Shown here one piece after another: positions 4,756-6,503 of a DNA stretch of 6,503 nucleotides (the first letter of the stretch is position 1; each line of letters begins with the position of its first letter). The translations under genes were made by a program, and so were the position numbers. Source of the stretch: Robiginitomaculum sp. (lineage in GTDB: Bacteria; Pseudomonadota; Alphaproteobacteria; Caulobacterales; Maricaulaceae). The notes beneath the pieces are model-generated. The model was not told the DNA's origin. It made no database searches and saw only the letters and a list, made by a program, of their open reading frames with translations. Location of the stretch: positions 41,931-48,433 of the forward strand of contig NVRS01000010.1 of the NCBI GenBank assembly GCA_002732685.1, written 5' to 3'.

Positions 4756-6503
4756 ATGAGCGCGACACATGATGAAATGGCCAATGCCATTCGCTTCTTA
4801 GCGGTGGATGCAATTCAAGCCGCAAATTCCGGACACCCGGGTGCACCTATGGGTTTGGCCGATGCAGCGACAGTGCTCTACACACGACATTTAAGGATAG
4901 ATCCAAGCGATCCAAAATGGCCAGACCGTGATAGATTTGTGCTTTCAGCAGGTCATGCATCGATGTTGCAATATGCTCTACATTATTTGGTCGGCTTTGC
5001 AGATATGAGCATTGAGCAGATCAAAAACTTCCGTCAATTCGGTGCGATCACGGCGGGTCATCCTGAGTATGGTCATGTGGACGGTGTTGAAACGACGACC
5101 GGGCCACTCGGGCAAGGCATCACGACTGCGGTCGGAATGGCACTGGCCGAGCGGATGCAAAATGCGCGTTACGGTGACGATTTAGCTTCGCATTATACCT
5201 ATGTTATGGTGGGTGATGGCTGCTTGATGGAAGGCATTAGCCACGAAGCCATTGATTATGCGGGCAATGCCAAACTGGGCAAACTTATTGTCATGTGGGA
5301 CGATAATTCGATCACAATTGACGGTTCGACCGATCTGTCTACTTCCACAGATCAATTAGCACGTTTCAAAGCTTCGGGCTGGCATGTACAGGCCGTAGAT
5401 GGCCATGACGCCGAAGCTATTGACGCGGCTATTACAAGTGCCAAGAAATCCAACCAGCCATCTTTTATTGCCCTTAAGACTATTATCGGCAAAGGCGCAC
5501 CCAACAAATCCGGCACACACAAAGTCCACGGCGCACCGCTTGGGGCGGACGAAATTGCCGCTACACGCAAAGCCCTGAACTGGGATGCGCCAGCATTTGA
5601 AATTCCTGATAATATCCTGTCCGCATGGCGTGCAGCAGGGGCCCGCAATCAAGGCGAGCGTGCAAATTGGTACGAACGGATGTCGGCATCTGGCCGCGCT
5701 GATGAATTCGACGCCGGTAATAGTAGCGGTTTATCTAGTAAACTACACACTGGCATTAACGAACTGAAAGCCCAGATTAACAAAGACAAGCCGAAACTTG
5801 CCACTCGAAAATCGTCACAAAATGCGCTCGAAGTCGTCAATGCAATTTGCGATCATACAATAGGTGGTTCGGCTGATCTAACGGGTTCTAACAATACACT
5901 CACCGACGGTATGGGTATTATCAACGCCGATGATTTCTCTGGTCGTTATATCTATTACGGTGTGCGCGAACACGCTATGGCGGCGATTATGAACGGCATG
6001 GCCCTTCACGGCGGGTTTATTCCTTACGGCGGTACGTTCTTTGTGTTTGCAGGTTATATGTTGGGTGCCATGCGCTTGTCGTCATTGATGGGCCTTCGGG
6101 TTATTTATGTGCTGACCCACGATAGTATTGGCCTCGGCGAAGACGGCCCGACCCATCAACCGGTAGAAACGCTGGCGACATTACGTGCACTACCAAACCA
6201 TAATGTTATCCGTCCGTGCGACGCCGTAGAAACGACAGAAGCTTGGGAATGTGCTCTGGGCGAAGTTACAACGCCGACATCACTGGTTCTGACACGTCAA
6301 GGTCTACCGACTTTGCGCACGAAACGTAACGACGAAAACCTTGTGGGTATGGGCGCTTATGTATTACGCGACACGGACGGTGAGCGCGATATTACTTTAC
6401 TGGCCACAGGCTCCGAAGTGCATTTGGCTGTAGAAGCGGCGGAAAACCTAGCGAGAGACGGTATCAAAGCCGCCGTTGTCTCTATGCCGTGCTGGGAATT
6501 GTT
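4756..6503 (+). CDS. cbbT: transketolase, 3' end beyond the window
   Basis: Thiamine-diphosphate enzyme that moves two-carbon ketol units between sugar phosphates, producing xylulose-5-phosphate and ribose-5-phosphate for RuBP regeneration. 582 complete codons are present and the frame is open to the window edge; transketolases are about 660-670 residues, so roughly 80 are missing. The N-terminal ThDP domain has SGHPGAPMG (H27), [22 protein letters not shown] (H102), and the ThDP motif GDGCLMEG (153-160) ending at N184 in [19 protein letters not shown] carries H258. The pyrimidine-binding domain has [19 protein letters not shown] with catalytic E405, and [18 protein letters not shown] with H455, D463 and H467. 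The C-terminal domain begins at [11 protein letters not shown]. The motifs expected in this span are present and no frameshift is seen. It is the third gene of the cbb operon. It could also serve the pentose-phosphate pathway if it is the only copy in the genome. Confidence 0.97.
   Translation, partial: MSATHDEMANAIRFLAVDAIQAANSGHPGAPMGLADAATVLYTRHLRIDPSDPKWPDRDRFVLSAGHASMLQYALHYLVGFADMSIEQIKNFRQFGAITAGHPEYGHVDGVETTTGPLGQGITTAVGMALAERMQNARYGDDLASHYTYVMVGDGCLMEGISHEAIDYAGNAKLGKLIVMWDDNSITIDGSTDLSTSTDQLARFKASGWHVQAVDGHDAEAIDAAITSAKKSNQPSFIALKTIIGKGAPNKSGTHKVHGAPLGADEIAATRKALNWDAPAFEIPDNILSAWRAAGARNQGERANWYERMSASGRADEFDAGNSSGLSSKLHTGINELKAQINKDKPKLATRKSSQNALEVVNAICDHTIGGSADLTGSNNTLTDGMGIINADDFSGRYIYYGVREHAMAAIMNGMALHGGFIPYGGTFFVFAGYMLGAMRLSSLMGLRVIYVLTHDSIGLGEDGPTHQPVETLATLRALPNHNVIRPCDAVETTEAWECALGEVTTPTSLVLTRQGLPTLRTKRNDENLVGMGAYVLRDTDGERDITLLATGSEVHLAVEAAENLARDGIKAAVVSMPCWEL

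Noticed and set aside
5352..5652. Two overlapping antisense ORFs of 98 codons each within cbbT
   Set aside because: Both lie opposite a fully conserved transketolase frame, start at the same region in two different frames, have no SD-supported start and no recognisable domain; they are shadows of the codon pattern.
1..6503. Evidence for a new defence, mobile or biosynthetic system
   Set aside because: Apart from one unknown membrane protein, every gene belongs to a well-known family in an expected context; no transposase, integrase, toxin-antitoxin pair or long inverted repeats were seen.

Overview
The window looks like part of an alphaproteobacterial chromosome carrying a Calvin-Benson-Bassham (CBB) gene cluster next to a housekeeping rimI-fur pair. 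Three things point there. The RimI and Fur proteins read like alphaproteobacterial members, including a Fur without the CxxC zinc cysteines. The regulator and enzyme order is cbbR (divergent) / cbbF-cbbP-cbbT. The phosphoribulokinase also matches the Rhodobacter-type octameric enzyme residue for residue at its known catalytic positions. Base composition is moderate, not the very high GC of many alphaproteobacteria, so I do not name a genus.

Layout: positions 1-51 are probably the 3' end of an upstream gene (tsaB would be expected, but this is unproven). Then come, on the + strand, rimI (52-504), a Fur-family regulator (539-988) whose N-terminus is made of a 12-bp in-frame tandem repeat, and an unrecognised 217-residue single-pass membrane protein (1009-1662). 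These end convergently, 12 bp away, against a minus-strand LysR-type regulator, cbbR (1675-2610). A 10-bp tandem duplication covers the junction. An AT-rich divergent promoter region (2611-2806) holds a perfect 6-bp inverted repeat with an 8-nt spacer, a good candidate CbbR operator. From there cbbF (fructose-1,6-bisphosphatase), cbbP (phosphoribulokinase) and cbbT (transketolase, cut by the window end) run on the + strand with 31- and 13-bp gaps and strong ribosome binding sites, as one operon.

How the genes work together: CbbF, CbbT and CbbP belong to the regenerative arm of the CBB cycle, which rebuilds ribulose-1,5-bisphosphate for RuBisCO. CbbR would sense metabolic state and switch on the divergent operon. 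RuBisCO itself is not in the window, so autotrophy is inferred from cbbP plus cbbR. I see no mobile element, CRISPR array, tRNA, rRNA or clear intrinsic terminator, and no evidence of a novel system. The most unusual items are the repeat-built Fur N-terminus, the unknown membrane protein and the duplicated stop-codon junction.
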